Shown: piece after piece, positions 15,905 through 26,074 of the stretch | Position numbering within the stretch: the stretch's first letter is position 1 | Layout of the letters: every line of letters begins with the position of its first letter | NCBI GenBank assembly: GCA_017620015.1 | Contig: JAFZRE010000015.1 | Location: forward strand, 124,001 to 188,000 | Length of the DNA: 64,000 bases | From: Bacteroidales bacterium | GTDB lineage: Bacteria > Bacteroidota > Bacteroidia > Bacteroidales > ML635J-15 | Direction: 5' to 3' | Program-made: the position numbers and the translations under genes | Notes under the pieces: generated by a model | Databases searched by the model: none | What the model was told of the DNA's origin: nothing | Seen by the model: only the letters and a program-made list of their open reading frames with translations

Positions 15905-16571
15905 ACAAGGGATTTTAGGCGGATTTTCCGGCAAGGTCGGGAAAGTCGTTGGTGGAGCATGGAAAGGCATCGACTACATGAGGTCACTTGCAACTTCCGT
16001 GGCAAATCCAAAAACGAAACCGCAGGTAACGGTCAGAACTAATTTCAGCACTATTGCCAAAATAATGGCGAGTGCCAACATGCTGCTGAAGAAATCGAAC
16101 TGGCGGATGGCGAAGAAGCAGTCGGCTTTCAATGCTGCTGTTCGCATCAATTACGACAATGCCATTGTAAACGATGTGGTTGACATGGAGAAGCTGTCTT
16201 TCGGCGAATTCTCGAGGAAAGAGCTGACTAACCTACGTACGGTTTTCGAAAACGACGGCATCAATTTCTCACTCAAACTGAACTGGGTGAACGATGCAGA
16301 CGATATAGTTTCGTTTGCCGACGATATGGTTGCCGTTGTGATTGTTAGGATTACAGCCGAGGGAAAGTTTGAAGAAACAATTGTAAGTTGCAATGATGCG
16401 AAAAGAGAGGATGAGGAACTTCATGTTCCCATCGGATTGGTTGAATCGTTTGCTACTGGCGACACATTCTATGCCTACGCGGGCACAGGGCACAACCCAA
16501 AGAAGCCAAAGGAAATTATAAATATTCCAGCGAAGAATGTCGTGAAGTATAGGGCACAGAAAACCATCTAA
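15891..16571 (+). CDS. DUF6266 family protein, copy 2
   Basis: 226 residues with the same N-terminus (MGIIKQGILGGFSGKVGKVV, then GGAWKGIDYMRS). The middle has a basic helical part (MLLKKSNWRMAKKQSAFNAAV) equivalent to KQTAINAAM in copy 1, and the end is beta-rich. Divergence outside the first 60 residues shows that the duplication is old or that the C-terminal parts evolve quickly. It is followed by a terminator at 16579. Confidence 0.8.
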   Translation: MGIIKQGILGGFSGKVGKVVGGAWKGIDYMRSLATSVANPKTKPQVTVRTNFSTIAKIMASANMLLKKSNWRMAKKQSAFNAAVRINYDNAIVNDVVDMEKLSFGEFSRKELTNLRTVFENDGINFSLKLNWVNDADDIVSFADDMVAVVIVRITAEGKFEETIVSCNDAKREDEELHVPIGLVESFATGDTFYAYAGTGHNPKKPKEIINIPAKNVVKYRAQKTI

Positions 16572-16578
16572 AATGACA

Positions 16579-16604
16579 AGGCGGATGCAAATCCGCCTTT
16601 TTTA
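16579..16604 (+). terminator. Rho-independent terminator after the DUF6266 cassettes
   Basis: Perfect 8-bp stem AGGCGGAT/ATCCGCCT with loop GCAA, followed by a T-run. Confidence 0.9.
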
Positions 16605-16638
16605 CATAGAAACACAAACTTTAAACTCTTAATTGGTA

Positions 16639-16666
16639 TTTGGTGTTCATATATTTATTATCTTTG
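16639..16666 (+). promoter_or_regulatory. promoter of the large T9SS cargo gene
   Basis: TATCTTTG at 16659-16666 matches TAnnTTTG. TTTGG (16639) and TTG (16633) lie upstream at slightly short and slightly long spacings. Confidence 0.5.
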
Positions 16667-16696
16667 CCGTTTGTGTTGTTCATATATCATATATAA

Positions 16697-19600
16697 ATGA
16701 ATTATTCAATATTATCCATATTATCAGAAAAACAGGCATTGCCTCAATCTGAATGCAATTTCCAGAACATAAAAACATACAATGTGGACGCGTTTAAAAC
16801 GCGCCCCTACGGTTTTTTGATATTATTTTTCGTATCCATATTATCTTTTAATTTTTCTCTCTTAAACGCACAAGATATACCACCCTTCCCCACCGACCAC
16901 CTCCAGCTCTGGCTACGAGCTGATAGCGTAGAACTTACCGACGGAAAAGTATCAAGATGGTACGACCTCAGCCCTAACAATTATGTAATACAGCAAACAA
17001 ATGCAAATGCAAGGCCAACATTTAACGAATCTGCAATAAATGAAAAACCTGCATTAATATTTAACGGATCAAATTCATATCTTACGGGAGGTGACATACT
17101 CGACCTCGGAACAAATTCTTGGACATGGATAATAGTTGGAAAAAGCAATGCAATAGCATGGAACAGACCATATATAGCCAAAACTTTGTACGGGTCTGAA
17201 GTCGGAAGATACGCATTATCTTCAAACAGACTAATTTACATAACAACAAATAATACAGAATACAACGTAATCATTCCAACAAATGCAATACAAACATCCA
17301 CATGGCATATGATAACCTGGAAGAATGACAGATCTTCACTAAAAAACAAAATATATGTAAATGGAGCTCTTATCGGAAGTTCTTCTTTTCCAAACTACAA
17401 CATGCAAAACTCAAGATATTTCCTAATAGGTGCATACAATGGAGCAAACGGCACAACACCTCAGACAAATTATTATCTCAATGGTGAAATTGCAGAAATT
17501 ATAGCATTCAACAATATTGACAGTACAATTGATTGCAACTCTGTGTATAATTATCTTGCAGAAAAATATTTCCCTGATTTTCTAGAACCTGCAGTCAATC
17601 TCGGCCTCGACATCCTCTTACCTTATGGCTTCTGCGACACTACCATCACAACCGCATACAACCCCGACTTCATATCCTACCAATGGAGCACTGGCGAAAC
17701 AGACTCAGTGATCCATGTAAACCGTAGCGGAAGATATACGGTAACCGTAACAAATAGCTTCGGGGTCACTAGCACAGACGATATAAATGTATATTTCCCT
17801 GAGGTTTACCAGATGCAGGATACAACAATATGCTCTGGAGATACCATTTATTGGAATACAGGTCTTGATCAAGACAGATACACATTCCAATGGATAAAGT
17901 ATGGGATACCATACGCCAATGCAAGCAATCGGATTGAAATATTTGATGCAGGAGCATACACATGCGTTATTTCCGATAGCCTTGGGTGCAATTTTCAAAC
18001 GGACACGGCACATATTGCAATTGATGATTACCCGATTTCCACAACATTTATAGCGGACGGACCATGGTCCGTCCAGACGGACACTTCGCTATGCTCGGGG
18101 AACACACTCGGACTTGCCACCAACATCGATGAAACCACATCCTATATATGGAACACAGGCGCATCATCTTCACGCATAACAATTACAGAATCGGGAGACT
18201 ATAGCCTCACAACAACTAATAACAGAGGGTGCCATGCTGTAAATTCAATTCATGTAAACATACTGGGGGAAGCTCCAGAAATAAATTATGCGATTGATAA
18301 TCTATGCTTTGGTGATTCGACATCATTTATCGGTAACGCACAATCGCCACAAGGTATAGAATCGTATTTATGGATAATAGATTCCACCGACAGCATATCA
18401 ACAGAAAATTTCAACTATGAATTTGCGACCATAGGCAATCACAATATCCGTACAATAGTCACATCAAACAATAGCTGCCGCAATGATAGCAGTTTTAGCA
18501 TAACAATAAAGGAAATTGCAATACCAGACTTTACATTTACGCCTGTATGCTATGGGGTGCCGATGGATTTTATTGACAACAGTACTATACCTGAAGGCAC
18601 AGAGGCAGAATCATATTCGTGGATGATTGAAGAGTCTGTGATTGGCAATGAAGCAAACCTAACATATACGTTTGGCGACGCTTCGACTACGCTCAGCGAG
18701 CGCCGTCTTAAACACATTATAAACCTCAACAATGGTTGTTCTGCCGACACTACAATAGAAATCAACATAAGTTCCGACTATGCCGAACCACGATATGTAT
18801 CGTGCGCATACCCGACAAACGGAATGCTTGTAAATACAGACAGTATAAGATTCGAATGGAACTACGACTACGACATTTTGTATTACGACCTTATAACCTC
18901 CTCATCGCCAGACTTCAGAAATGCTGACACAACGACATGTACAACAAACAACATTACATTGCTAACCGAAAACTTTGCAGACACAACATACTGGAAAGTT
19001 ACTTCATACAATCATTGCCTACTCTCATTTGAATCTGAGCCTTATTTCTTCAGAAAAAAATCAAGTGGAACTGATTTTATTTCCACAAATCCTAACCTCC
19101 AGCTATGGCTACGTGCCGATAGTGTGGAACTTACAGATGGAAAAGTTTCTAGATGGTACGACTGTGGCCCTAACCAATATTTAATACAACAAACAACAGA
19201 GAGCGCACGTCCTATCATAAATGACTCAGCCATAAACGACAATCCTGCAATATTATTCGATGGTTCAAACTCCTACTTTACTGGTGGTGACATTCTTGAC
19301 CTCGGAACAAACTCATGGACTTGGTTCGTTATAGGTAAAAGTAACATAAATGCATGGAATAGACCATACATAGCAAAATCACTATATGGATCAGAAGTCG
19401 GAAGATATTCTTTATCTTCAAACAGACTAATCTACATAACAACGAACAACGTAGAATATAATGTAATCATACCTGCTAATGCAATACAAGCATCTAATTG
19501 GCATGTACTCACATGGGAAAACAGCAGAACATCCCTCAAAAATTATATATATGCAAATGGAATATTACAGGAAAATTCTTCTTTTCCTAATTACAATATG

Positions 19601-22249
19601 CAAAATTCAAGGAGTTTCCTCATAGGCGCATACAATAGTACAAATGGAACGACACCACAACCGAACTACTATTTAAACGGAGAAATTGCTGAAATCATAG
19701 CATTTAACAATATTAATAGTTCTATTAATAATTCTGTTTACAACTACCTTGCAGAAAAATACTTCCCCGATTTCCTCGAACCATCCGTCTCCCTCGGCCT
19801 CGACATCCACGTCCCATACGGATTCTGCGACACCACAATTACAACTGCATACAACCCAGATTTCATAACATACCAGTGGAGCACAGGGGAAACAGACTCT
19901 GTTATACATGTAAATCGTAGCGGGAGATACACCGTAACCGTCACAAACAGTTTCGGTGTTACTAGCACAGATGATATAAATGTTTATTTCCCAGAACACT
20001 TCCAATTGCAAGATACTACAATTTGCGAGGGTGATACTGTATACTGGAACATTAAAATGCGACAGGACGAATATAGTTTCCAATGGTATAAGGATGGAGA
20101 ACAATATGCTGGTGCAAGCAATCAGATTGAAATATCTGAGGCTGGGGCATATACATGCATAATTACAGATAGTATCGGGTGCAGTTTCCAAACGGACACA
20201 GCACATATTGCAATTGATGATTATCCGATTTCGGCAGGATTCGGCGCTAGTGATACCACCCTATGCTACGGCAACCGCCTGCACATAGCATCAGGCTACT
20301 CCGAAACCGCCTCGGCAATATGGCATGACGGCAACACCGACCTTGAACATTACCTGACACAGCCTGGCTCATACACCGTTACCACAACAAATACACGCGG
20401 TTGTACTGCAACAAATAGCATAAACGTCAACCTGCAAGGTCAGGTGCCAATAGCAGACTTCAGCACCGAAGGATACTGCCAGAACACAGAGGTAACCGCC
20501 ACCAACCTAAGCACTTCGGCAATGGGCGACATAACACTCTATAGATGGTACGCCAACGACAGCCTCATAGGTACAACCGAAAACATTAGCCACATATTTG
20601 AACAATACGGTTCTCAATCGCTACGCCTCTACCTCGAAACCAACGACCATTGCTTCAACGATACGACCATACCTATATATATATACCCGCAGCCACAACC
20701 CGACTTCTTGCCAAAGACCTTCTGCCAGAACGCAGAAACAGAAATCAATACCCAACATACTATTGCCGAAGGTGAAATCGTATCAACACTGTGGAGCATA
20801 GAGGGCGAAACCTTGTATGGTGACAACATAAGCAAATCGTTTGCCGGCACCGACCTCGTACCTGTAACAATAACCGCCGAAAGTGCTGTCGGATGCTCGG
20901 GAATCCGCACATACGAAGTCGTAGTAAGGCAAACGGAAAAACCAGCAATGAACATATCGGGACTTTGCCTCGGCAGTGCAACCGAATTCACAAACACAAC
21001 GCCCTTCAGCAACACCAACCCACAGATTGCCTGGGAATGGAGCTTCGGCGACAACACGGGAATTTCTTCAAGGAAAAACCCTGTACACATATACGATTCA
21101 ATAGGCAACTACACAATTTCGATGTCGGTAACCTTCGCTAACCACTGCACAACAAGCATCGACACCACAATAAGCATTTTCCTGCAACCCGAAGCCAGCA
21201 TCATCACAGCAAACGGCTGCGTAGGCGGTCATACCGAGATGCTTGCCAACATCAGTTCCGACGACCATATAAGCAATTACAAGTGGGACATCGGTGACAT
21301 CTTCCAATCCGCCGAAGCACAACCGATATTCATAGCCGACTCGGCAGGCTTCTTCCCCGTGAGCCTCGAAATAACCACCGACCACCTCTGCAAGGCTGTG
21401 GCAACCGGCTACCTGAACATACACGGACACCTGAACGTTTCGTTCACACAGTCGCGCGACTGGGGTGGTTCCCCTCTGTATGTAGAGTTCGAGAATACTT
21501 CGGAAGACGCAACTTCGTACCACTGGAACTTTGGCGGCGCAGGAGAAAGCAGCCAGACAAATCCATACTTCATTTTCACGGAACCTGGTACCTACGAAGT
21601 CAGCCTAACAGGCACCAACGAATTCGGATGTACGGGCAGATACACATCACCGGCAATAACAGTAGTGGAACCGATAGTTGACATCATGCTTATGGACCTG
21701 AAGGCAAACGAAGAAAACGGATTTGCTAAAATTTCGCTGATAATAGTCAACCTTGGCACACTGCCAGTGGAAGACCTTGTCCTCGAACTGAAGATAAACA
21801 ACCAGATATACCGCGAAACTATCGGACACATAGCACAGGGAGCTGTCGTACCACACACTTTCGGGACAATGATTCCTATTCCAAACAGTACCAGCATCGC
21901 CAACACCATCTGCGTGGAGGCTCTTGTCCCCGACAGCGAAGGTCACAGCGAAACGAACCTTGCAAACAACACACTTTGCATAACCGATGCCGAAAACCTG
22001 TCGGTTGGCATCCCCTACCCGATTCCTGCCTACGAGCAAATCACCTGCGACATCTACACCAAGATTCCTACCGACCTTGACATTTCAATATTCAGCATCT
22101 TTGGAAAACTTGTGAAACACGAGACTATAAGCCAGCACAAGGGCTACATGAAGTATGTTGTCAATGTTACTGACTTGTCGGGAGGAATGTATTTTATCAG
22201 AGTAAACTCGAAGGACGAAAACATTACGCACAAGTTTGAGATAAGGTAA
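16697..22249 (+). CDS. large T9SS-secreted multidomain surface protein
   Basis: 1850 residues. A hydrophobic signal (FLILFFVSILSFNFSLLNAQ) is at about 40-59, behind an unusual 38-residue extension. LamG/ConA-like modules begin at about 70 and 800 (LQLWLRADSVELTDGKVSRWYD in both). Each is followed by Ig-like units with TICSGDT- or TICEGDT-type motifs. After these come PKD-type domains (ATSYHWNFGGAGESSQTNP near 1610), a CARDB-like part and a C-terminal T9SS type A sorting domain (about 1765-1850, ending SGGMYFIRVNSKDENITHKFEIR). It should be exported by Sec and T9SS and attached to A-LPS at the surface, perhaps using the polysaccharide whose genes lie nearby. Adhesion or glycan binding is likely. 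Confidence 0.88.
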   Translation: MNYSILSILSEKQALPQSECNFQNIKTYNVDAFKTRPYGFLILFFVSILSFNFSLLNAQDIPPFPTDHLQLWLRADSVELTDGKVSRWYDLSPNNYVIQQTNANARPTFNESAINEKPALIFNGSNSYLTGGDILDLGTNSWTWIIVGKSNAIAWNRPYIAKTLYGSEVGRYALSSNRLIYITTNNTEYNVIIPTNAIQTSTWHMITWKNDRSSLKNKIYVNGALIGSSSFPNYNMQNSRYFLIGAYNGANGTTPQTNYYLNGEIAEIIAFNNIDSTIDCNSVYNYLAEKYFPDFLEPAVNLGLDILLPYGFCDTTITTAYNPDFISYQWSTGETDSVIHVNRSGRYTVTVTNSFGVTSTDDINVYFPEVYQMQDTTICSGDTIYWNTGLDQDRYTFQWIKYGIPYANASNRIEIFDAGAYTCVISDSLGCNFQTDTAHIAIDDYPISTTFIADGPWSVQTDTSLCSGNTLGLATNIDETTSYIWNTGASSSRITITESGDYSLTTTNNRGCHAVNSIHVNILGEAPEINYAIDNLCFGDSTSFIGNAQSPQGIESYLWIIDSTDSISTENFNYEFATIGNHNIRTIVTSNNSCRNDSSFSITIKEIAIPDFTFTPVCYGVPMDFIDNSTIPEGTEAESYSWMIEESVIGNEANLTYTFGDASTTLSERRLKHIINLNNGCSADTTIEINISSDYAEPRYVSCAYPTNGMLVNTDSIRFEWNYDYDILYYDLITSSSPDFRNADTTTCTTNNITLLTENFADTTYWKVTSYNHCLLSFESEPYFFRKKSSGTDFISTNPNLQLWLRADSVELTDGKVSRWYDCGPNQYLIQQTTESARPIINDSAINDNPAILFDGSNSYFTGGDILDLGTNSWTWFVIGKSNINAWNRPYIAKSLYGSEVGRYSLSSNRLIYITTNNVEYNVIIPANAIQASNWHVLTWENSRTSLKNYIYANGILQENSSFPNYNMQNSRSFLIGAYNSTNGTTPQPNYYLNGEIAEIIAFNNINSSINNSVYNYLAEKYFPDFLEPSVSLGLDIHVPYGFCDTTITTAYNPDFITYQWSTGETDSVIHVNRSGRYTVTVTNSFGVTSTDDINVYFPEHFQLQDTTICEGDTVYWNIKMRQDEYSFQWYKDGEQYAGASNQIEISEAGAYTCIITDSIGCSFQTDTAHIAIDDYPISAGFGASDTTLCYGNRLHIASGYSETASAIWHDGNTDLEHYLTQPGSYTVTTTNTRGCTATNSINVNLQGQVPIADFSTEGYCQNTEVTATNLSTSAMGDITLYRWYANDSLIGTTENISHIFEQYGSQSLRLYLETNDHCFNDTTIPIYIYPQPQPDFLPKTFCQNAETEINTQHTIAEGEIVSTLWSIEGETLYGDNISKSFAGTDLVPVTITAESAVGCSGIRTYEVVVRQTEKPAMNISGLCLGSATEFTNTTPFSNTNPQIAWEWSFGDNTGISSRKNPVHIYDSIGNYTISMSVTFANHCTTSIDTTISIFLQPEASIITANGCVGGHTEMLANISSDDHISNYKWDIGDIFQSAEAQPIFIADSAGFFPVSLEITTDHLCKAVATGYLNIHGHLNVSFTQSRDWGGSPLYVEFENTSEDATSYHWNFGGAGESSQTNPYFIFTEPGTYEVSLTGTNEFGCTGRYTSPAITVVEPIVDIMLMDLKANEENGFAKISLIIVNLGTLPVEDLVLELKINNQIYRETIGHIAQGAVVPHTFGTMIPIPNSTSIANTICVEALVPDSEGHSETNLANNTLCITDAENLSVGIPYPIPAYEQITCDIYTKIPTDLDISIFSIFGKLVKHETISQHKGYMKYVVNVTDLSGGMYFIRVNSKDENITHKFEIR
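16784..16810. repeat. palindromic repeat with CCCCTAC end, inside the T9SS gene 5' region
   Basis: GTGGACGCGTTTAAAACG followed by CGCCCCTAC, a near-perfect palindrome around TTTAAA. It is read in frame as part of the N-terminal extension (VDAFKTRPYG), just before the signal peptide. Confidence 0.8.
16901..18270 (+). repeat. internal duplication of the T9SS gene, first copy
   Basis: It corresponds to 19097-20435 with an offset of 2196 bp (732 codons) at its start. It covers the LamG-like module and the following Ig-like units. DNA identity is high over the LamG part and falls toward the end. Confidence 0.88.
18055..18074. repeat. palindromic repeat inside the T9SS gene
   Basis: Perfect 20-bp palindrome GGACGGACCATGGTCCGTCC. 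The second copy of the internal duplication has no counterpart here, so the element looks inserted in frame, adding about seven residues (ADGPWSVQ). Confidence 0.8.
19097..20435 (+). repeat. internal duplication of the T9SS gene, second copy
   Basis: Counterpart of 16901-18270. The repeats are not adjacent: about 830 bp of PKD-like coding sequence separates them. Confidence 0.88.
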
Positions 22250-22350
22250 GAATTGTTATTCGCAAATCTCTTTGACAGAACCTGTTAGCCAACACATCAC
22301 ATATTTTTCCTTTTTATGATTTCCATTTTATGGAAAAATATTAATCTTTA

Positions 22351-22472
22351 TCATTGTTGTCCGCTAAATTATGCGTTGTCACAATTTTTGTTTTGCTGTC
22401 GCGACAAAAATATGCGCCAACGCTCCAAAAATGCACATGTTTTTCTATAAATATGTAACCTCTCCGAGGTTT
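22351..22472. repeat. dispersed intergenic element C, copy 1
   Basis: About 120 bp highly similar to 41553-41670. It contains an imperfect stem (GCGTTGTCACAATTTTTG against CAAAAATATGCGCCAACGC) and a short hairpin AACCTC-TCC-GAGGTT near its end. It lies in the convergent spacer between the T9SS gene and guaD (22250-22577), which has no gene. Confidence 0.88.
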
Positions 22473-22577
22473 GTTAAGTATCTCCAAATGCAAGCCCATA
22501 AAATTTCATAGCCATGTAATAATATGATACTATGAATTTTGCACGATTTTTTTAGGACCTTTAGCGGACCACAATAA

Positions 22578-23048
22578 TTAATAATCAACCTTATCCTCTT
22601 TCTTTTCCCAGTTTTCAAACGCCTTGATTGCCTCGTTCCTGAGCATCTTCACAGCCTTAATGGAACGCTCGGACTCGGGCTTTGCAAATTCCTCATATAT
22701 AAAACTGTCGCTGAACCCAATCTTGTCCGCATCGACCTTTGTGTTGGCATAATACAATTTACCTATCCTAGCCCAGTATATGGAAGCCAAGCACATGGGA
22801 CAAGGTTCGCACGAGGCATAAATTTCGCAGCCAGAAAGGTCAAACGTGCCAAGTTTCTTGCAAGCCATACGGATGGCATTCACCTCGGCGTGTGCAGTAG
22901 GGTCGTTGTCGAGAGTAACAGAATTGGAAGCAACAGCCACAACCTCGCCATCCTTCACAACTACCGCACCAAATGGTCCTCCACCATTGTCAACACTTTC
23001 GAGCGACTTTTCTATCGCAAGCCGCATAAATTTTTCATTATTCTCCAT
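22578..23048 (-). CDS. guaD: guanine deaminase-type nucleoside/base deaminase
   Basis: A 156-residue zinc deaminase of the cytidine deaminase fold. Motifs are HAEVNAIRMACK with zinc ligand His and proton-shuttle Glu, and CEPCPMCLASIYWARIGKLYYA with the two cysteine ligands. Length and flanking residues (PFGAVVVKDGEV, DPTAHAEV, GFSDSFIYEE) agree well with Bacillus-type guanine deaminase, which converts guanine to xanthine. ATG 23048 is preferred over an upstream TTG. It overlaps the end of the ligase-like gene by 11 bp, so the two are co-transcribed. Confidence 0.85.
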   Translation of the reverse strand: MENNEKFMRLAIEKSLESVDNGGGPFGAVVVKDGEVVAVASNSVTLDNDPTAHAEVNAIRMACKKLGTFDLSGCEIYASCEPCPMCLASIYWARIGKLYYANTKVDADKIGFSDSFIYEEFAKPESERSIKAVKMLRNEAIKAFENWEKKEDKVDY

Positions 23049-24606
23049 TTTGTTTTTCAAGTTTAGCAGTTGTAGCCCATCTCAACAAGGCATAAAAGAA
23101 AGACACAAACACCGCACCAGTAGATGTTTCAAGCGTATCGTCGGAAAACATCGATACCGTTGCGATGACAAAGAACACCATAAAATAATAGGTGCTTCCA
23201 TTCGAGTTCCACTTTGAAAATGCAGGATAGAACCAAGCGAACAAGCATATCAGGAAGCCAAATATTCCGAAAGCGACAAGAAATGTCAAGAACTGATTAT
23301 GCGCACGATTCCTCCATTCCGGATTAAGACTGCTGTTCTCCTCCTCGTAAATGGCCAGATATTCATCGTTCACATCGCCAATGCCAGTCCCTGTAAGAAA
23401 ATTACGTTTTGCCAGCTTGAACCCATACTTCATGTACTCAATGCGCTGCGTAAACGAATGTCCGTTAGATTCACCAGTCTTTGAATAGACATCCAGTTCC
23501 CACATTATCACATACATACGGTTCAAAATACCACCATGCCGAGCAAAGCGGTAATTGGTTTCGCCATTCTCTATATTAGCAATGTCGTCATCCGACAAGT
23601 GCAAAAGCCCTTCGGCATCCTTTGGCAGTCCGCGCGACGTCATATACCTTATAAGCGTTGCATATATATGCTGACCTCTATTGTCGAGACTATCGAGAGG
23701 AATAGAACTCAGTTGCGGCCAACAGCATTCAAGCTCCTTCCTGCATATATTCATGTTAACGACATTGCCGTTCTCAATCATTCCATTGTCGACCACCTTA
23801 TCGTAAGGATTTCCCAACGCAGTGGTTTCAAGCAGCCTATTTTCGGCAGTCGGCCTATAGAAATCGTGCACAACGTATGCAATGAAGCCACCAACCATAA
23901 CGACAACAGCCAAAGCAGAAACTATGCTCAACACCCTGGTTCGCCTCTGCCTAGTTCTAACAGCAAGCGCAACAAGTACCACGACAAGCGTTACAAACAA
24001 GCATACAAAGCCTGTCAACGCCTGCAGAACTACCATAAAGAACAAAAGGAAGGCCGCCACAAGCACAGCTATCAGAACCTTCCATCCGGTAAAGAATATT
24101 TTACTAGCAATAAAGTAACCAAGCACAAAAATCGAAAGGCATATCATCAGCGACAGCCTGATGTGACTAACAAACAGTGACAATGAGCGATAGTTTGTCC
24201 CATCGTCAAAAAACTTCGCACAGAAGCCCGCCACCGAAGCCACAAACACACCCGACACAAAAACGAGCAGGATGGTATTCAGCCTTTTCATCGAGAGAGC
24301 CTCAGACGTGCCGATGGCTATTGGCAACGCCAGAAGCGGCAACTTTATTCTCAAGTCGCTGAGTGCATAATCGAAGTTGGAAGTATTTACAAGCCATAGC
24401 AGATGCGTAAGAAATATAACACAGAACACCAGAATGCCCTTGTTCTCCTTTATGCGCTCCCATTTTGCAGCATACCCACACTCTACAAACCAGTTTGCAA
24501 CAATAAGCAGTATAGCTGCATTGGTAACAAACATCGACAGCGGCATACAGAAAGCTATCAGCAGCAAGCCGACAAAATATATCGTGCTATGGATGCGCTT
24601 TCGCAT
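23038..24606 (-). CDS. O-antigen ligase/polymerase-like membrane protein (Wzy_C type)
   Basis: 522 residues with roughly ten to twelve hydrophobic segments, a large periplasmic loop at about 255-420, and then the motif GTGIGDVNDEY followed by RAHNQFL, typical of the Wzy_C/WaaL family (the conserved H near the end of the loop). Such proteins join or polymerise undecaprenyl-linked glycans at the periplasmic face. It may be the A-LPS or O-antigen ligase serving the polysaccharide of the first 12 kb, but it is not in that operon. It starts 3 bp after the DUF5723 gene. Confidence 0.8.
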   Translation of the reverse strand: MRKRIHSTIYFVGLLLIAFCMPLSMFVTNAAILLIVANWFVECGYAAKWERIKENKGILVFCVIFLTHLLWLVNTSNFDYALSDLRIKLPLLALPIAIGTSEALSMKRLNTILLVFVSGVFVASVAGFCAKFFDDGTNYRSLSLFVSHIRLSLMICLSIFVLGYFIASKIFFTGWKVLIAVLVAAFLLFFMVVLQALTGFVCLFVTLVVVLVALAVRTRQRRTRVLSIVSALAVVVMVGGFIAYVVHDFYRPTAENRLLETTALGNPYDKVVDNGMIENGNVVNMNICRKELECCWPQLSSIPLDSLDNRGQHIYATLIRYMTSRGLPKDAEGLLHLSDDDIANIENGETNYRFARHGGILNRMYVIMWELDVYSKTGESNGHSFTQRIEYMKYGFKLAKRNFLTGTGIGDVNDEYLAIYEEENSSLNPEWRNRAHNQFLTFLVAFGIFGFLICLFAWFYPAFSKWNSNGSTYYFMVFFVIATVSMFSDDTLETSTGAVFVSFFYALLRWATTAKLEKQNGE

Positions 24607-24609
24607 TTT

Positions 24610-26061
24610 CTACAGTTTAGCAGCAGTCCTCGATTTTTTCTTTGCGTGACCGAATGTCAGGTTGCAACCCATGTGCAGGTTTAAAGTCTTTGCCTTCTGC
24701 GGGAAAACAAATGCCAGCACATTGTCGGTTACCATATACCATGTAATGAAACCAAGTCGTGCCGAGAAACCGAATCCAAGGTTTGCGACTGTGTTGTCTA
24801 TAAGCGACCAGCTTGCATGCAACGAGAGCCAGTGATTTATGTTGGAATTGGCAGAAAGCGTAACTGCCTGAATGTACGACTTCCTATAAAATTCGCCACG
24901 GTACAAAAGTCCCAAACTGAATTTCTCGTGGAACTTGTACGAAAAATCGACATACACATTCGACGGCAACCAGCCAATATACTTCTTATCCTTAATGTTC
25001 ATGTCGAACAATTCGACCACAGTATCAAGTATATACTGACCGATGCTATCCTTTTGCGGCATGTTCACCAACGAATACTGAAGCTTTCCGTTCTCATCCT
25101 TTGATAGACCTATTTCCAGACCTTCGATAGTGGTTTCGCCATTGGCAGAAGCCACCTGAGCATCTTGCATCCAGTTGATAAAGCCAATGTCGGTTGCCGA
25201 AACCGATACCGACATATTATCGGTGATATTGTAAGTCAAGCCAAGGTCAACGGCAACACCAGGATTCCCGAAAGTAGATAGCATCTTCAGGAAAGACTTG
25301 CTAGAAAAGTCTTTGTTTATGCCTGTATCGGTAATTTCAACGAAAGGCATCGACTTGCGAAGCTGGAAATCGGCATCGGCAGTAATGAAGAAGGTTTCGG
25401 GGTCGGTGGTTACGCTCAACCTGCTAACCTTTGAACTGACATCAAACATACCGAACAGAAGTTTCAGCCTTGCACCTACAGAAAACTTTGATGCAAAGGT
25501 GGTTGCAAATCCCAGTCCGACTTCGTGGAAACCATTGGCCGAGAACGACAACTTTGAGAAGTCGTGCATCTTCCCCTCGTACATATAGGGGGCATTACCG
25601 TTTATGACAAAATCGAGCATATCGCGCGGAATAGTAGTTCCGAACATAAGCCTGTCGGCAATAGAAACCGAGAAGGTAGCATTCGACTTCGTCTTTAAAG
25701 AGAAGTTAAGGTAGTCCCATCTCAATTCGTTACGTATTGCAATCGTATTCTTTGCCTTTTTCATAAGCAAGGGCAAATCAATAACGAGGCTGTCCTTCAT
25801 GTCGCCTGCGCCATAGTGCAAAATGTGATTATAGTTGAACGAATTGTTTCCATAGTTGAAATACATCGGAGGCGGAACCTGCCCGAATACAGGGACAATC
25901 AGACCGCCTATCTGTATCTTGTTATCAGGTATTGCGGAAACGTTTACAGTCTGCGACTGGAAGACGCGGTTCATGTAATAAAGCGTATTGGCCTGCTGCG
26001 ACATAGCCGCAACTGAAATCATCATAACCAAGGCAAAAATTATTGTTCTTCTTGTTCTCAT
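24610..26061 (-). CDS. DUF5723-type outer-membrane beta-barrel protein
   Basis: 483 residues with an N-terminal signal peptide (MRTRRTIIFALVMMISVAAMSQQ). The remainder is dominated by alternating amphipathic strands ending in aromatic residues (LRWDYLNFSLKT, VYVDFSYKFHEKFSLGLLYRGEFY). This pattern and the conserved N-terminus (QQANTLYYMNRVFQSQTVNVS) fit the DUF5723 outer-membrane family. It is in one operon with the lipoprotein upstream (13 bp gap). Transport or assembly function is unknown. Confidence 0.75.
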   Translation of the reverse strand: MRTRRTIIFALVMMISVAAMSQQANTLYYMNRVFQSQTVNVSAIPDNKIQIGGLIVPVFGQVPPPMYFNYGNNSFNYNHILHYGAGDMKDSLVIDLPLLMKKAKNTIAIRNELRWDYLNFSLKTKSNATFSVSIADRLMFGTTIPRDMLDFVINGNAPYMYEGKMHDFSKLSFSANGFHEVGLGFATTFASKFSVGARLKLLFGMFDVSSKVSRLSVTTDPETFFITADADFQLRKSMPFVEITDTGINKDFSSKSFLKMLSTFGNPGVAVDLGLTYNITDNMSVSVSATDIGFINWMQDAQVASANGETTIEGLEIGLSKDENGKLQYSLVNMPQKDSIGQYILDTVVELFDMNIKDKKYIGWLPSNVYVDFSYKFHEKFSLGLLYRGEFYRKSYIQAVTLSANSNINHWLSLHASWSLIDNTVANLGFGFSARLGFITWYMVTDNVLAFVFPQKAKTLNLHMGCNLTFGHAKKKSRTAAKL

Positions 26062-26074
26062 AACCTATCCTCCA

